Part shown: positions 48,973 to 60,598 of the stretch, one piece after another | Layout: every line of letters begins with the position of its first letter | Position numbering within the stretch: the stretch's first letter is position 1 | Source: Streptococcus australis | GTDB taxonomy: Bacteria > Bacillota > Bacilli > Lactobacillales > Streptococcaceae | Reading direction: 5' to 3' | Assembly (NCBI RefSeq): GCF_003943615.1 | Contig: NZ_RJPZ01000001.1 | Coordinates: forward strand, 182,481-246,480 | DNA: 64,000 bases | The notes under the pieces: model-generated | What the model was told of the DNA's origin: nothing | The model's database searches: none | What the model saw: only the letters and a program-made list of their open reading frames with translations | Translations under genes and position numbers: made by a program

Positions 48973-49152
48973 AAGAGGCTGGGACAAAAGTCCTAGCCTC
49001 TCAATTGTCTTTGGATTGTCGAGCAAGACGCAGTGGTTGAGTGGGCTCTACTACGCTGATTTCATCAGCTTTTACAGCCCTACTCAACTGTGCGGAGGTG
49101 GGACAACGAAATCGAATTCTAACGAATGACCGATTTCTGTCCCACTCTCTTT
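48973..49152 (-). repeat. family 2 structured repeat, copy R3
   Basis: A full-length copy filling almost the whole gap between the convergent helicase and alcohol dehydrogenase genes. The distal hairpin is GAGGCTAGGAC-TTTT-GTCCCAGCCTC followed by TTTTTA on the minus strand. It begins 3 nt after the dehydrogenase stop. Confidence 0.9.
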
Positions 49153-49155
49153 TCG

Positions 49156-50193
49156 TTATTCAATCACAATCATAGCCTTAATGGTCTTGCGTTCATCCAT
49201 ATCTTTATAGGCTTGATCAATTTCGTCCAAGCTATAGCTATGGGTGAAGACGCGTCCTGGATTGATGTCGCCATCAAGGACAGCCTTGAGCAAGAACTGC
49301 TTGTCATAGGTAGTGACAGAGGCTGCTCCACCTGCCACGGAAATGTTTTGGGCAAAGGTTGATCCAAGCGCACGATTATTATAGTGAGGCACACCTACAA
49401 AACCTAAACGCCCCCCATTGTGAAGGACCCCAAGGGCTTGATCGACAGCTGCTGCAGTACCGACACATTCAAGGGCGGCATCTGCTCCTCCTCCAAGGAT
49501 TTCACGAACCTTGGCAATTCCTTCTTCACCCCGCTCTGCTACAACAGCTGTTGCACCAAATTCCAAAGCCATTTGTTGGCGGTCTTCGTGACGGCTCATG
49601 AGGACAATTTGCGATGCTCCTCGCATCTTAGCAGCAATCACCGCACATTGCCCTACGGCTCCATCTCCGATGACCACGACTTTGTCACCCGGTTTCACAT
49701 CGGCTACACGCGCTGCATGGTAACCCGTCGGCATGACATCTGCTAGTGTCAAGAAGGATTTGAGCATGGCTTCAGTATAATCAGACGGTTGCCCCGGGAT
49801 TTTGACAAGAGCCCAGTTGGCATAGTCGAAGCGCATGTACTCCGCTTGCACCCCGTCAGACCAGTTGGTCCCAATATGGCGGTCACAAGTCCCATCATAG
49901 CCCGCACGACAAGCATCACACTCCCCACAGCCATGGGTGAAAGGGGCGATCACAAAGTCACCCGGTTTGACCGTTGTAATAGCCTCACCGATTTCTTCCA
50001 CGATCCCAATAGCTTCGTGACCACTATTTTGGTGGCCTGCTTCAATATCTGGATTGCGGTAGCTCCAGAGATCAGATCCACAGACACAGGTGCGAACGAT
50101 GCGGAGAATGACATCATCTGGTGCTTCGATTTTTGGTCGCTCCACTTCTATTAGACCCACTCGCCCAGCTTTTGTATAGACTGTTTTCTTCAT
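49156..50193 (-). CDS. zinc-dependent alcohol dehydrogenase family protein
   Basis: A 345-aa medium-chain dehydrogenase. Catalytic zinc ligands are in CVCGSDLW (Cys38 region) and GHEAIG. The four structural-zinc cysteines lie in CGECDACRAGYDGTC (about 91-105). The coenzyme site is VVIGDGAVGQCAVIAAK (about 172-188). The substrate is unknown. In S. pneumoniae a similar enzyme (AdhB) is linked to czcD zinc efflux; here czcD is about 5 kb away and the two are not adjacent. It is a single gene with a family 2 repeat at its 3' end. Confidence 0.92.
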   Translation of the reverse strand: MKKTVYTKAGRVGLIEVERPKIEAPDDVILRIVRTCVCGSDLWSYRNPDIEAGHQNSGHEAIGIVEEIGEAITTVKPGDFVIAPFTHGCGECDACRAGYDGTCDRHIGTNWSDGVQAEYMRFDYANWALVKIPGQPSDYTEAMLKSFLTLADVMPTGYHAARVADVKPGDKVVVIGDGAVGQCAVIAAKMRGASQIVLMSRHEDRQQMALEFGATAVVAERGEEGIAKVREILGGGADAALECVGTAAAVDQALGVLHNGGRLGFVGVPHYNNRALGSTFAQNISVAGGAASVTTYDKQFLLKAVLDGDINPGRVFTHSYSLDEIDQAYKDMDERKTIKAMIVIE

Positions 50194-50294
50194 AGGAACA
50201 ACCTACTTTCTATTGCTTACTTAACTATAGTATACACTTTTTAACAAGAAATCGCTCACATCAAACACTCCCAATTACGGTCATATTTAGTTAC

Positions 50295-51389
50295 TTAATC
50301 ATATTTTTTTCCATACTTCTTTTCAAGCATTTTCTTAACTAGATATGGCATCTTGACATTCTCTCGACCTTTTTTAGCAATCAATTTTTTGACGAAATCA
50401 GGCATCTGAATATCTTTTTCTGCTTCCAAAATCTGACCTGTACTTGAAGGAGCTTCCAACTCATCAAAAGTCTCTAGTTGAGGTTGATAGTCACTATAGT
50501 CACCATCTATATGAGACTGAATGGTTGAAAGAAGGGCTTTAATCAAACGAGAATCGCTATTTGGCATAGGAGGACGGTGATAGGCCACACCAAGCTCATG
50601 ACAAAGCTCCTTACACTCCACATCATTATCAAAAAGAACCTCAATATGCTCACTAATAAAAGCTATCGGGACAAAAATATAGTGGTCAGGGTGTTCCTTC
50701 TCATCACGAAGGTATTCTAAGACATCAGGCTTAATCCAAGGAATACCAATATCACTTTCACTCTGCCATGTATTGGTATACTGGTCTTCTTCAAGGCCTA
50801 AAATTTCCACAATCAAGCGAGTATTGTCATAAATCTGATCGATATAAGGATCGCCAAAATCAAGTGCCAAAACTGGGACACTATGAGCTGAAAAAATCAC
50901 CTTATAGCTGTCATCTCTAATTTGATCTAAAATATTTCGAATCTCATCCGCCCAATAGTGGAGAAGTGAAGGTTCTTGGTACCACTCCTTGATAATTTGG
51001 AACCTAATCTGCTCACTTTCTAAAAACTTCTCATATCCCATGACAGAATAGTAAGAATAATGGGGCTCTAAAATCAAGCACAAACATTCTTCAATTCCGT
51101 CATTCTCCATCTCTTTGATTACATCAGTGATAAAAGGGCGGGAAAATTTATTAGCAAAGTATACTGATGCGTGTTCTCCAAGAGCAGAAGCAACCAAATC
51201 CACTTCTTCTCTAGTTATCCTTTGGAGTGGAGTTCCGCCAATTCGTACGTAATTGTCATATAAAGTCTGAATTTCATGTGGTTCAGGACGAACACCACGC
51301 CGGATATTCGTGAAAAACTCCGCTACTCCTTCATAGGTAATCTCTTCAGGTGACCCAAAAGTCATCATCAACACAGCTCTTTTACTCAT
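50295..51389 (-). CDS. hemH: ferrochelatase-family protein
   Basis: The start ([16 protein letters not shown]) has AAGGAGTAATT upstream; the ATG six codons earlier does not. The 364-aa protein has the catalytic His in [18 protein letters not shown] and the Glu in [15 protein letters not shown]. In other bacteria these enzymes insert Fe2+ into (copro)porphyrin. Streptococci have no general haem pathway and none is encoded nearby, so the role may be salvage, or the reverse reaction of removing iron from haem. It has a longer charged C-terminal tail (about residue 310 on) than typical ferrochelatases. Confidence 0.92.
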   Translation of the reverse strand: MSKRAVLMMTFGSPEEITYEGVAEFFTNIRRGVRPEPHEIQTLYDNYVRIGGTPLQRITREEVDLVASALGEHASVYFANKFSRPFITDVIKEMENDGIEECLCLILEPHYSYYSVMGYEKFLESEQIRFQIIKEWYQEPSLLHYWADEIRNILDQIRDDSYKVIFSAHSVPVLALDFGDPYIDQIYDNTRLIVEILGLEEDQYTNTWQSESDIGIPWIKPDVLEYLRDEKEHPDHYIFVPIAFISEHIEVLFDNDVECKELCHELGVAYHRPPMPNSDSRLIKALLSTIQSHIDGDYSDYQPQLETFDELEAPSSTGQILEAEKDIQMPDFVKKLIAKKGRENVKMPYLVKKMLEKKYGKKYD

Positions 51390-51656
51390 AATTACTCCTT
51401 GTTCCACGTTTGTTCTATTTTAGCATGAAAAGGATTTCTTTAGGAAACTCTTTTATAAATCATTTGGAAGAAGAAACTAATTTTCTAGGTAAATACACAA
51501 GCTATTAAAAGAAATCATTCAAAGAAAGTGGAACAAATATCTTTTTATGTCCAATCCGATACTGTATTATTCTTTGAAAACAACATCTATTTGAAATGAC
51601 CATCTTTCATGTAAGGAGAGAAGGTTTGAATCTCTTTCTAAAAATTTCTACACAAT

Positions 51657-51697
51657 AGAAAAAGTGGATAAAGAAACATTTTTCTATCCACTTTATT
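51657..51697 (-). terminator. terminator of the ABC exporter gene
   Basis: AAAGTGGATA and TATCCACTTT pair around a 15-nt loop, with T-rich flanks on both sides. It lies 12 nt after the stop. The remaining 51410-51650 stretch is AT-rich with no gene. Confidence 0.75.
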
Positions 51698-51708
51698 GTT
51701 TACAGCTT

Positions 51709-54234
51709 CTATTCGCTACGCAAAGATTCCACTGGGTCTTTCTTCGCGGCGATGCGTGAAGGGATGAGACCTGCCAACATCGTTAATACAATCGAAATAC
51801 CGATGAGGATAAGTGCTGCTTCCCATGGTAATTGTGCCACGTTTTCCACGTTGGTCATTTTAGAAACAACTGCATTGATTGGAATCGTCGCAAGGAGTGT
51901 AATGGCGATACCGAGCACCCCGGAGATAAATCCTTCGATGGCTGTTTCGGCTGTGAAGATGCGACGGATGTCTTTCTTCGAAGCCCCCATTGCACGTAGA
52001 ATTCCGATTTCTTTTGTACGCTCGAGAACCGAGATGTAGGTAATAATTGCAATCATAATTGATGATACGATGAGCGAGATGGCTACGAAACCAACAAGTA
52101 CGGTTGTAATCACGCCCACCATTGTCGTAATCGAAGACATGATGGTTTGAATATCATCGGAGTAGGAGAGCACTTTATCGTCTTCACCGGCGTCTTTTTT
52201 GGCCGTGTTATAGGCGTTGATGAAGTCCTTCAACTCTTGTTTTTGTTGGAACGAAGAGGTGTAGAACTCGATGGCAGCCGGTTTGGATTTGTCGATGACA
52301 CCCAATTTTGCGAGGTTTTCCTCGTAAGTGGCAGCCGAGTTTTCGTTGTATTGTTGGATGTATTGCGCTTGTTGTTCAGGCGTCAATTTTACCAACTGGA
52401 TTTTTTCTTCTTCGGTTAAATCAGCCGAATTGAATGGTTTTGGATCTTTGGCAAATTCTTTTCCAGTAAATACATTAATGGTTGGGTTGGCTTCTTGCTC
52501 TTTTACGATGTCACTGTTTTGAATTTGCTCAGAAGTGTAATCGATAAGGGCGCTTGTATAAGCCACACCGCCAGAAGGAGAGTTCACACCCGAACTGGTG
52601 CCTTCTTTTTGACGGAGAACGCCGACGATTTTAAGCTCGAGACCATTCTCGATTTGTGTCTTCATATAGGCTTCGTCGTCAATTTTATTCATCCATTGGT
52701 TGTTCTCTTTCACGAAGCGGTTTGTGTTGACAACGGCTTTAAATGTTTTTCCGATGAAATCCTTATACTGATACGTTTGTGATTTGAGTTCGTCGAGTTT
52801 CTTCACATCGTTCAATTCGCTAGGGTCTTTAATGCGTAAGCTATAAAGGAGCAGGTCACTAATTTGGTTCTCTTCATCCACGATCAGGACGATTTCAGAT
52901 TTATCCTTTGGAAGACGACCTTCTAGCACGTCATATTGCACCTTAAGCATCTCCTCGTCACTTGAAAGTTGGCTCCAATAGTCGATATTTTGCAAGTAGC
53001 CTTTAATCGTTTGGTTCGCCGTATCAACTTCGCCCGCTAGGTTTGACGGAAGAATACTCTTTGGACCGTTGGAGGTGTCACTAGCATAAATGTACGGTTG
53101 TAAATTGTATTGGTAACGAATGTCTTTTGTAAGGGTTGAGACTTTGGAAGCGTGTTTATCCAAGTAAGTCTTGAAGGAAGCGAGGTCATTTTTCCCTATT
53201 TGTTTTTTCAATAGATTCGTTAAAAGCGTATTGACACCTAGTTCGTTTTTATCCCTATACGGCTTTTCGCTCAAGTCTGGTGAGGTTGCCATAAGATTAC
53301 TCTGGTTCTGCTCGCTAATTGTCAATGGCAAAGAGACGAGAGTGTCTTCTTGCACCTTTTTTACGTAGTCGCTCACACCGTTCGAGAGGGCTAGAATAAG
53401 GGCAATCCCGATAATCCCTATAGAACCAGCAAAGGCTGTCAGGAATGTCCGACCTTTCTTCGTCAATAAGTTATTAAACGAAAGGACTAAAGCTGTCATA
53501 AAGCTCATCTTTGTCTTCGTGAACTGAATGTCGCCTTGTTTGGTTTCTTCTGTAGGATCATACGGATTCGAGTCGCTTAAGATACTTCCATCTAATACTT
53601 GTACGATACGAGTGGAGTACGTCTTTGCCAGCTCCGGGTTATGCGTCACCATGATCACCAGACGTTCCTTAGCGATGTCTTTTAATAATTCCATGATTTG
53701 AAGGGAAGTCTCAGAATCGAGCGCTCCAGTCGGTTCGTCGGCTAAAACTACTTTTGGATTATTGACAAGAGCACGCGCAATCGCGATCCGTTGCATTTGT
53801 CCCCCAGACATTTGGTTTGGTTTCTTATATAAGTGGTCTTTCAATCCAACGCGTTCGAGCGCTTCGATGGCACGCTTCTTACGTTCCGCTTTGGAAACAC
53901 CAGAGAGGGTCATCGCAATCTCGACGTTTGAGAGTGCCGTTTGGTGGCCGATGAGATTATAGGACTGGAAGACGAATCCGATGGTGTGGTTTCTGTAGCT
54001 ATCCCAATCGCGGTCTTTAAATTGCTTTGTTGATTTTCCTTGGATGAGTAAATCACCCGATGTGTATTGGTCGAGTCCACCGATGATATTTAACAAGGTG
54101 GTTTTCCCTGAACCCGATTGCCCGAGAATTGAGACGAACTCATTTTCACGGAAGCGAATCGAGATATCTTTCAACGCGTGAAACTCTTGATTCGCTGTAT
54201 GATAAACTTTTGAAATATGTTGTAGCTGTAACAT
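51709..54234 (-). CDS. MacB-like ABC transporter, ATPase fused to FtsX-type permease
   Basis: An 841-aa fusion. Residues 1 to about 225 are the ATPase (GQSGSGKTT Walker A at 37-45; [15 protein letters not shown] signature; [11 protein letters not shown]). One membrane helix follows (about 262-285, [20 protein letters not shown]), then a large extracytoplasmic domain of about 400 residues, and three C-terminal helices with the FtsX motif [14 protein letters not shown]. Such proteins act as mechanotransmitters or exporters of peptides or lipoproteins. No accessory protein or sensor kinase is adjacent. The gene has noticeably more CG dinucleotides and CG-ending codons than its neighbours, which may indicate transfer. 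Confidence 0.92.
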   Translation of the reverse strand: MLQLQHISKVYHTANQEFHALKDISIRFRENEFVSILGQSGSGKTTLLNIIGGLDQYTSGDLLIQGKSTKQFKDRDWDSYRNHTIGFVFQSYNLIGHQTALSNVEIAMTLSGVSKAERKKRAIEALERVGLKDHLYKKPNQMSGGQMQRIAIARALVNNPKVVLADEPTGALDSETSLQIMELLKDIAKERLVIMVTHNPELAKTYSTRIVQVLDGSILSDSNPYDPTEETKQGDIQFTKTKMSFMTALVLSFNNLLTKKGRTFLTAFAGSIGIIGIALILALSNGVSDYVKKVQEDTLVSLPLTISEQNQSNLMATSPDLSEKPYRDKNELGVNTLLTNLLKKQIGKNDLASFKTYLDKHASKVSTLTKDIRYQYNLQPYIYASDTSNGPKSILPSNLAGEVDTANQTIKGYLQNIDYWSQLSSDEEMLKVQYDVLEGRLPKDKSEIVLIVDEENQISDLLLYSLRIKDPSELNDVKKLDELKSQTYQYKDFIGKTFKAVVNTNRFVKENNQWMNKIDDEAYMKTQIENGLELKIVGVLRQKEGTSSGVNSPSGGVAYTSALIDYTSEQIQNSDIVKEQEANPTINVFTGKEFAKDPKPFNSADLTEEEKIQLVKLTPEQQAQYIQQYNENSAATYEENLAKLGVIDKSKPAAIEFYTSSFQQKQELKDFINAYNTAKKDAGEDDKVLSYSDDIQTIMSSITTMVGVITTVLVGFVAISLIVSSIMIAIITYISVLERTKEIGILRAMGASKKDIRRIFTAETAIEGFISGVLGIAITLLATIPINAVVSKMTNVENVAQLPWEAALILIGISIVLTMLAGLIPSRIAAKKDPVESLRSE

Positions 54235-54345
54235 ATGCTCGATCCTTTCAGAAATATGAGTAGTATATCACAATTTGATTTTAGAATCAATATATTAAAT
54301 AGATAATTTCTAAAATGTCCTCAACAAAGGAATAATAGATTTCCA

Positions 54346-55245
54346 TTAATGCTGGTGATGATCATGTCCGCTCTGACTCTCTATGGCATGGATATCCCGT
54401 TTATGGCAGGCATGACTATCTTGATCGCTATCCACTTCAATGGTAATATTATGAAAGCCAATGTGCTTTAGATGATGACGGATAGCTGTTTTACTCGCTT
54501 CCATGTCTTCTATCTGCTTGAGACAAACATGGACAATGGCGTTTTTTTCCAAACCATCCATGGTCCAGAGATTAAGCTGATTCACACTAGCCACATACTC
54601 CAATTTCTCCAAATCACTCTTGATCTTCTTGATATCCACTCCTTCAGGCACAGCATCTAAGAAAATCTTAAGCGTAGACCAAAAACGTGGAAGGGCTTTT
54701 GATAAGATAAAGAAGGAAATGACAAGGGACAAGAGTGGATCAAGGAAATACCAGTCCGTATAACGCAAAATAATTGCGACGACAATTACAGCTAGCCAAC
54801 CCAGTGTATCCTCAAGGAAATGGAGACTCAGGATGGATTCATTCTTGGTCTGCCCCTTCCGGACAATGAGGCTAGCCATTAAATTGATAGCAATGGCGAT
54901 GACGCCCAACCAGAGCATGCCCTCATGATCCACTACTTGGGGCTCAATGAATTTGCTGATATTTTCTAAAATAACGAGAGTGGAACCGGTAATGAGGATG
55001 ACTGCCGTCAGGATGGCACCTAAGAGACTAAAACGCTTGTAGCCCAAGGTATAGCGACTGTCCTCCTCTCGGTTAGAGATACTTTCTAGAAAAGCAGAAA
55101 TGCCAATAGCCAAGGCATCTCCCAAGTCATGGACGGCATCCGCTAAGATCGCACTGGAGGCAAAGAGACCACCAAAGATAAATTCGATAATGGCAAAGCT
55201 AAAATTTAAGAGAAAGGCTAGCCAAACGGCAAATTTTGAACTCAA
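54346..55245 (-). CDS. czcD: cation diffusion facilitator, zinc efflux (CzcD)
   Basis: A zinc/proton antiporter of the CDF family. The start is a TTG preceded by AAAGGAGGT, a near-ideal ribosome binding site. An ATG frame 17 codons upstream would run through the -10 region and that site, so it is rejected. The 299-aa protein has six membrane segments. The metal sites are HDLGD in TM2 and HFLED in TM5, the HxxxD form linked to zinc. The C-terminal domain ends in a His-rich tail (HACHKRD, GHDHHQH). It is divergent from a TetR regulator, the S. pneumoniae sczA/czcD order. Confidence 0.94.
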   Translation of the reverse strand: MSSKFAVWLAFLLNFSFAIIEFIFGGLFASSAILADAVHDLGDALAIGISAFLESISNREEDSRYTLGYKRFSLLGAILTAVILITGSTLVILENISKFIEPQVVDHEGMLWLGVIAIAINLMASLIVRKGQTKNESILSLHFLEDTLGWLAVIVVAIILRYTDWYFLDPLLSLVISFFILSKALPRFWSTLKIFLDAVPEGVDIKKIKSDLEKLEYVASVNQLNLWTMDGLEKNAIVHVCLKQIEDMEASKTAIRHHLKHIGFHNITIEVDSDQDSHACHKRDIHAIESQSGHDHHQH

Positions 55246-55356
55246 TTTTTGACCTCCTTTAGTATATGGTATAATGGGAATAGATGATTCTCTCACTAGT
55301 ATTATCCCCCACTCTATTTAGAAAGGATAGAAGCAAACCGTTCTCTGTGTACGTTA

Positions 55357-55373
55357 TTGAACAGTTTGTTCAA
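55357..55373. promoter_or_regulatory. SczA/TetR-like operator palindrome
   Basis: TTGAACA-GTT-TGTTCAA is a perfect 7-bp inverted repeat. It lies 9 nt before the TetR start codon, in the divergent region with czcD. It fits an operator for the adjacent regulator. Confidence 0.6.
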
Positions 55374-55382
55374 ATTGTCTAT

Positions 55383-55928
55383 ATGAGCCAAACCGATCGA
55401 CGAATTGCTAAAACAAAAAAAGCGATCTATACAGCCTTCTTACAACTGTTAAATAGCAAAGGCTACCAAGCGACGACTGTTCAAGATATTATTGATCTGG
55501 CAGATGTGGGACGCTCTACCTTCTACAGTCACTATGAGAGCAAGGAGCTCTTGCTAGACGAACTCTGCCACTACCTCTTTCATCATTTATTTGAACGAGA
55601 AGCTCATGTCTCGGCAGAAGATTACTTGGCTCACATCTTTCATCATTTCCGAGAAAACCAAGATCACGTGACCAGCCTCCTCCTATCTAAAAATGACTAT
55701 TTTCTCCGTCAACTCCATAAGGAATTAGAAGCCCATGTCTTTCCGATGGTGGCGGATGATTTAAAAACAGCCCATCCTAGGATTCCCACTTCTTACCTCA
55801 AGCACTTTGTCGTTACTAACTTCATCGAAACTCTGACTTGGTGGTTGAAAAAAGGGAAATCTTGTAACGAGAAAGAAGTTGTTAGCTTCTATTTAGACGT
55901 CATGGAAATGACAAGGAAACAAAAATAA
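55383..55928 (+). CDS. sczA: TetR-family regulator, SczA-like
   Basis: The start MSQTDRRIAKTKKAIYTAF gives a 181-aa protein of normal TetR shape. The frame is open 33 codons further upstream, but that part is not TetR-like and spans the operator palindrome. The HTH is TTVQDIIDLADVGRSTFYSHY (about 37-57), and a helical ligand domain follows. Its divergence from czcD is the arrangement of SczA, the zinc-responsive TetR activator of czcD in S. pneumoniae. His and Cys residues in the C-terminal domain could bind zinc. The ribosome binding site before the ATG is weak, so translation may be low. Confidence 0.82.
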   Translation: MSQTDRRIAKTKKAIYTAFLQLLNSKGYQATTVQDIIDLADVGRSTFYSHYESKELLLDELCHYLFHHLFEREAHVSAEDYLAHIFHHFRENQDHVTSLLLSKNDYFLRQLHKELEAHVFPMVADDLKTAHPRIPTSYLKHFVVTNFIETLTWWLKKGKSCNEKEVVSFYLDVMEMTRKQK

Positions 55929-55960
55929 CTCATCATTATTCTAGCTAGAAAGGTAATCTT

Positions 55961-56293
55961 ATGAACCTCCTTATTCTTCTTGGTATTTTTACAGCCTTCT
56001 TAGCCCTTGCTTTTGCTCTTCTTCATTTATTAGCCAGCCTTTCAGAATTAAGAAAGGGCAAGAACACTCTAGGAAATCGGCTTCTCCTTATCGGAAGCAG
56101 TCTTGCAACCTTATCTCTCATCCTCTACTTCTTTTTGCCAATTGTCGCACTATCTCTTTGGATGATTGGCTGTGGCTTGATTTGCTATGGAGCCTATTGG
56201 AATGGCAAGCACAAAGAAAACTTCCATCTAGCCCATCATGTCATTCGGATTGGAATCGCTCTGGTACTTACTATCTTGTTAGCCTTAGTATGA
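55961..56293 (+). CDS. small multi-pass membrane protein
   Basis: A 110-aa protein with four likely membrane segments (about 2-24, 40-58, 60-80 and 90-109) and short basic loops (SELRKGKN, NGKHKENFH). I do not recognise the family. The AGAAAGG site and its place 32 nt after the TetR gene suggest co-transcription with it. A link to metal handling would be a guess from context only. Confidence 0.75.
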   Translation: MNLLILLGIFTAFLALAFALLHLLASLSELRKGKNTLGNRLLLIGSSLATLSLILYFFLPIVALSLWMIGCGLICYGAYWNGKHKENFHLAHHVIRIGIALVLTILLALV

Positions 56294-56320
56294 AAAAAAG
56301 GATCTTTTGATCCTTTTTTT
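56293..56320. terminator. bidirectional terminator
   Basis: AAAAAAAGGATC-TTTT-GATCCTTTTTTT, between the convergent membrane-protein and ABC-importer genes. Confidence 0.95.
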
Positions 56321-56356
56321 CATACTCATAAATTAAGCTAATACTCCTTTAAAAAT

Positions 56357-57877
56357 CTATTTCTTGATCATCTCTTCCTGAATCAAAAAATCACGCGCTA
56401 CTTGATTAGCCGACTTGCCTTCCACACCGACTTGGTAGTTGAGCTGGCTCATTTGATCTGCTGTGATTTTTCCAGCCAGTTTATTAAGAACAGCCTCCAA
56501 TTCTGGATGTTTTTCGAGTAATTCAGCTCTCATGAGTGGGGCCCCTTGATATGGAGGGAAGAGTTGCTTGTCATCTTCGAGGACCACGAGGTCATAGCGA
56601 GCAAGCTCGGCATCCGTTGAGTAGGCATCTGTTATCTGGATATCACCGGACTGGATAGCCTGGTAGCGAAGGGCCGGCTCCATGGTGGATACTTGTAGAT
56701 CAAGACCATAGACCTTCTGCAAGCCCTTGTTCCCATCTTCTCGATCATTAAACTCTAGCGTAAATCCCGCCTTGAGTTGTCCTTCCACCTTTTTCAAATC
56801 GGAAATGGTCTTGAGGCCATACTCTTGGGCAATTTTCTTAGGCACTGCGACAGCATAGGTATTCTGATAAGCCATGGGTTTGAGCAAGACCAGATCGTCT
56901 TGTTTCTTGATCCCATCTCGGGCCGCTTGATAGACTGCTTCTGGATCATGACTGACTTGCGGCGCCTGCTTGAGGAGACTTTCGGTCACGGTCCCTGTAA
57001 ACTCTGGATAGATCGCGATATCCCCTTTTTTCAGAGCTTCATATAGGAAGGTGGTCTTGCCAAAATTTGGCTTGACGGTCACTGTCATGTCCGTGTTTTC
57101 TTCGATCAAAATCTTGTACATATTGGCTAGAATTTCAGGTTCTGGACCTAATTTACCAGCTATGACCAGGTTTTCTTTTTTCGGTTTGGGAAGAAGACTT
57201 GGTGTATAAGAAGCTCCTAATCCAATAACTAGCACAGCAAAGGCCGCAAAGATGGTCCGCAATTTGGCATTTTCCATCCATTTGAGAAGCAGGTTAAAGG
57301 CGATGGCTAAGAAGGCAGAAGACAAGGCCCCAATCAAAATCAGACTGGCATTATTGCGGTCAATCCCCAGAAGGATAAAGGAACCAAGTCCCCCTGCTCC
57401 AATCAAGGCAGCAAGGGTAGCCGTCCCGATAATCATCACAGCTGCTGTCCGAATCCCAGACATGATGACGGGCATGGCCAAGGGAATCTCAAACTTCTTG
57501 AGTCGTTCCCACTTGGTCATCCCAAAGGCGATCCCTGCTTCTTCGAGGCTTGGGTCAATCCCTTGCAAACCGGTAATGGTATTTTGAAGGATGGGGAAAA
57601 GGGCGTAGATAACCAGAGCTGTCAAGGCCGGAAGCGTCCCAATCCCCATGATGGGAATGAAGAGTCCCAAAAGGGCCATGGAAGGAATGGTCTGGAAGAT
57701 TCCAGCTAACTGTAGGACCCAGTTGCTCGCTCTCTTGCGACTACTTAAATAAATAGCCAGTGGAACAGCTAGAAAGATAGCAAGGAGCAAGGTCAGTAAT
57801 GACAGTTGCAAATGTTGTCCCAGTGCAGTGACCCAGTCTCCAAAGCGTTCTTGGAAGGTTGCAAGTAGTTTAGACAT
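56357..57877 (-). CDS. glycine betaine/choline-type ABC transporter, permease fused to substrate-binding domain
   Basis: A 506-aa fusion. The start [12 protein letters not shown] has GGAGGTG just upstream; an ATG ten codons earlier lacks one. Residues 1 to about 215 are a BPD permease ([34 protein letters not shown] as the EAA loop). After another helix, residues about 240-505 are an OpuAC-type binding domain ([32 protein letters not shown]). The fusion matches ProWX/OpuCBC proteins that import choline, betaine or carnitine; in pneumococcus the homologue supplies choline. It overlaps the ATPase gene by 8 nt. Confidence 0.93.
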   Translation of the reverse strand: MSKLLATFQERFGDWVTALGQHLQLSLLTLLLAIFLAVPLAIYLSSRKRASNWVLQLAGIFQTIPSMALLGLFIPIMGIGTLPALTALVIYALFPILQNTITGLQGIDPSLEEAGIAFGMTKWERLKKFEIPLAMPVIMSGIRTAAVMIIGTATLAALIGAGGLGSFILLGIDRNNASLILIGALSSAFLAIAFNLLLKWMENAKLRTIFAAFAVLVIGLGASYTPSLLPKPKKENLVIAGKLGPEPEILANMYKILIEENTDMTVTVKPNFGKTTFLYEALKKGDIAIYPEFTGTVTESLLKQAPQVSHDPEAVYQAARDGIKKQDDLVLLKPMAYQNTYAVAVPKKIAQEYGLKTISDLKKVEGQLKAGFTLEFNDREDGNKGLQKVYGLDLQVSTMEPALRYQAIQSGDIQITDAYSTDAELARYDLVVLEDDKQLFPPYQGAPLMRAELLEKHPELEAVLNKLAGKITADQMSQLNYQVGVEGKSANQVARDFLIQEEMIKK

Positions 57878-58598
57878 GGTGAACACCTCCAAATAAATCC
57901 GCAACAAAGTCGTTGACTGGCTGGGCTAGAATGGTCTCAGCATTCGCCACCTGTACAATCTCTCCTTCTTGTAGAACCGCAATCCGATCGCCTAATTTCA
58001 ATGCCTCGTCCGTATCATGAGTAACGAAAATAGTCGTCATACCAAATTCTTTGTGCAAGTCTTTGGTAAGAGCCTGTAGCTGCTTGCGAGAAATAGCATC
58101 TAAAGCTGAGAAGGGCTCGTCCATCAATAGAATCTTTGGTTCTGCAATGATGGCCCGCACAATACCAATCCGCTGTTGCTCCCCACCTGATAACTCGCTT
58201 GGTAAGCGATGAGCATAATCTGTAGCGGGCAGACCCACCTTGTCCAAGAGTTCTTCTGTTTTAGAGGCAATTTGTTCCTTGCTCCAGCCCTTCATTTCAG
58301 GAATGAGAGCAATATTCTCAGCGACAGTTAGGTTTGGAAATAGAGCGATGGCCTGAAGGACATAACCGGTACTGAGACGTAACTCTCGTTCATCATAGTC
58401 CTTGATGCGTTTTTCATCCATATAGATATTGCCATCTGTCGGCTCCAAAAGCCGATTGATCATCTTAAGCATGGTGGTTTTTCCAGATCCTGAAGGTCCT
58501 ACCAAGACCATAAATTCTCCCTGCTCAATACAGAGGTTGACGTTTCTAAGAACCTCTTTTTCAGTGTAGCCTAAGGCTACATGTTTGTATTCAATCAT
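57870..58598 (-). CDS. betaine/choline ABC transporter ATP-binding protein
   Basis: A 242-aa ATPase. The start [11 protein letters not shown] has GAGGAA upstream. Motifs: Walker [10 protein letters not shown] (33-41), the Q-loop [11 protein letters not shown], signature [15 protein letters not shown], Walker [13 protein letters not shown]. It lacks the C-terminal CBS pair that makes OpuCA-type ATPases ionic-strength sensors, so osmotic gating through CBS domains is unlikely. This fits a choline importer of the pneumococcal ProV type better than an osmoprotectant system. First of a two-gene operon. Confidence 0.92.
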   Translation of the reverse strand: MIEYKHVALGYTEKEVLRNVNLCIEQGEFMVLVGPSGSGKTTMLKMINRLLEPTDGNIYMDEKRIKDYDERELRLSTGYVLQAIALFPNLTVAENIALIPEMKGWSKEQIASKTEELLDKVGLPATDYAHRLPSELSGGEQQRIGIVRAIIAEPKILLMDEPFSALDAISRKQLQALTKDLHKEFGMTTIFVTHDTDEALKLGDRIAVLQEGEIVQVANAETILAQPVNDFVADLFGGVHHV

Positions 58599-58731
58599 GT
58601 TCTTCCTCACCATCTTCTTAAAAGCTAAGATTCTTATCTCACTTTTTATAAGAGTGTAATCATTATCATAACATTGTAATACTAGATATTACATCTGTCA
58701 ACGATTTTGATTTGAAATTATATATAAGAAA

Positions 58732-58913
58732 AAGAGGCTGGGACAAAAGTCCTAGTCTCTCAATTGTCTTTGGATTATCGAGCAAGATGCAGTGGTTGAG
58801 TGGGCTCTACTATGCTGATTTCATCAGCTTTTACAGCCTTACTCAACTGTGCGGAGGTGGGACAACGAAATCGAATTCTAACGAATGACCGATTTCTGTC
58901 CCACTCTCTTTTC
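58732..58913 (-). repeat. family 2 structured repeat, copy R4
   Basis: A full-length copy 9-10 nt after the dexB stop, minus-strand orientation. It has a few substitutions (for example TATGCTGAT in place of TACGCTGAT), mostly in loops or making G-T pairs. The distal terminator hairpin is GAGACTAGGAC-TTTT-GTCCCAGCCTC followed by TTTTTC. The rest of the 58599-58731 gap is AT-rich leader of the ABC operon. Confidence 0.9.
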
Positions 58914-58922
58914 TTACCTTCA

Positions 58923-60566
<1,644 letters not shown>

Positions 60567-60598
60567 TCTTACAAAAATAGGGGTGAAATTGCAAGAAT

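Noticed and set aside
55246..55296. Upstream ATG as the start of czcD
   Set aside because: The segment would span the -10 region and the AAAGGAGGT site; the TTG is preferred.
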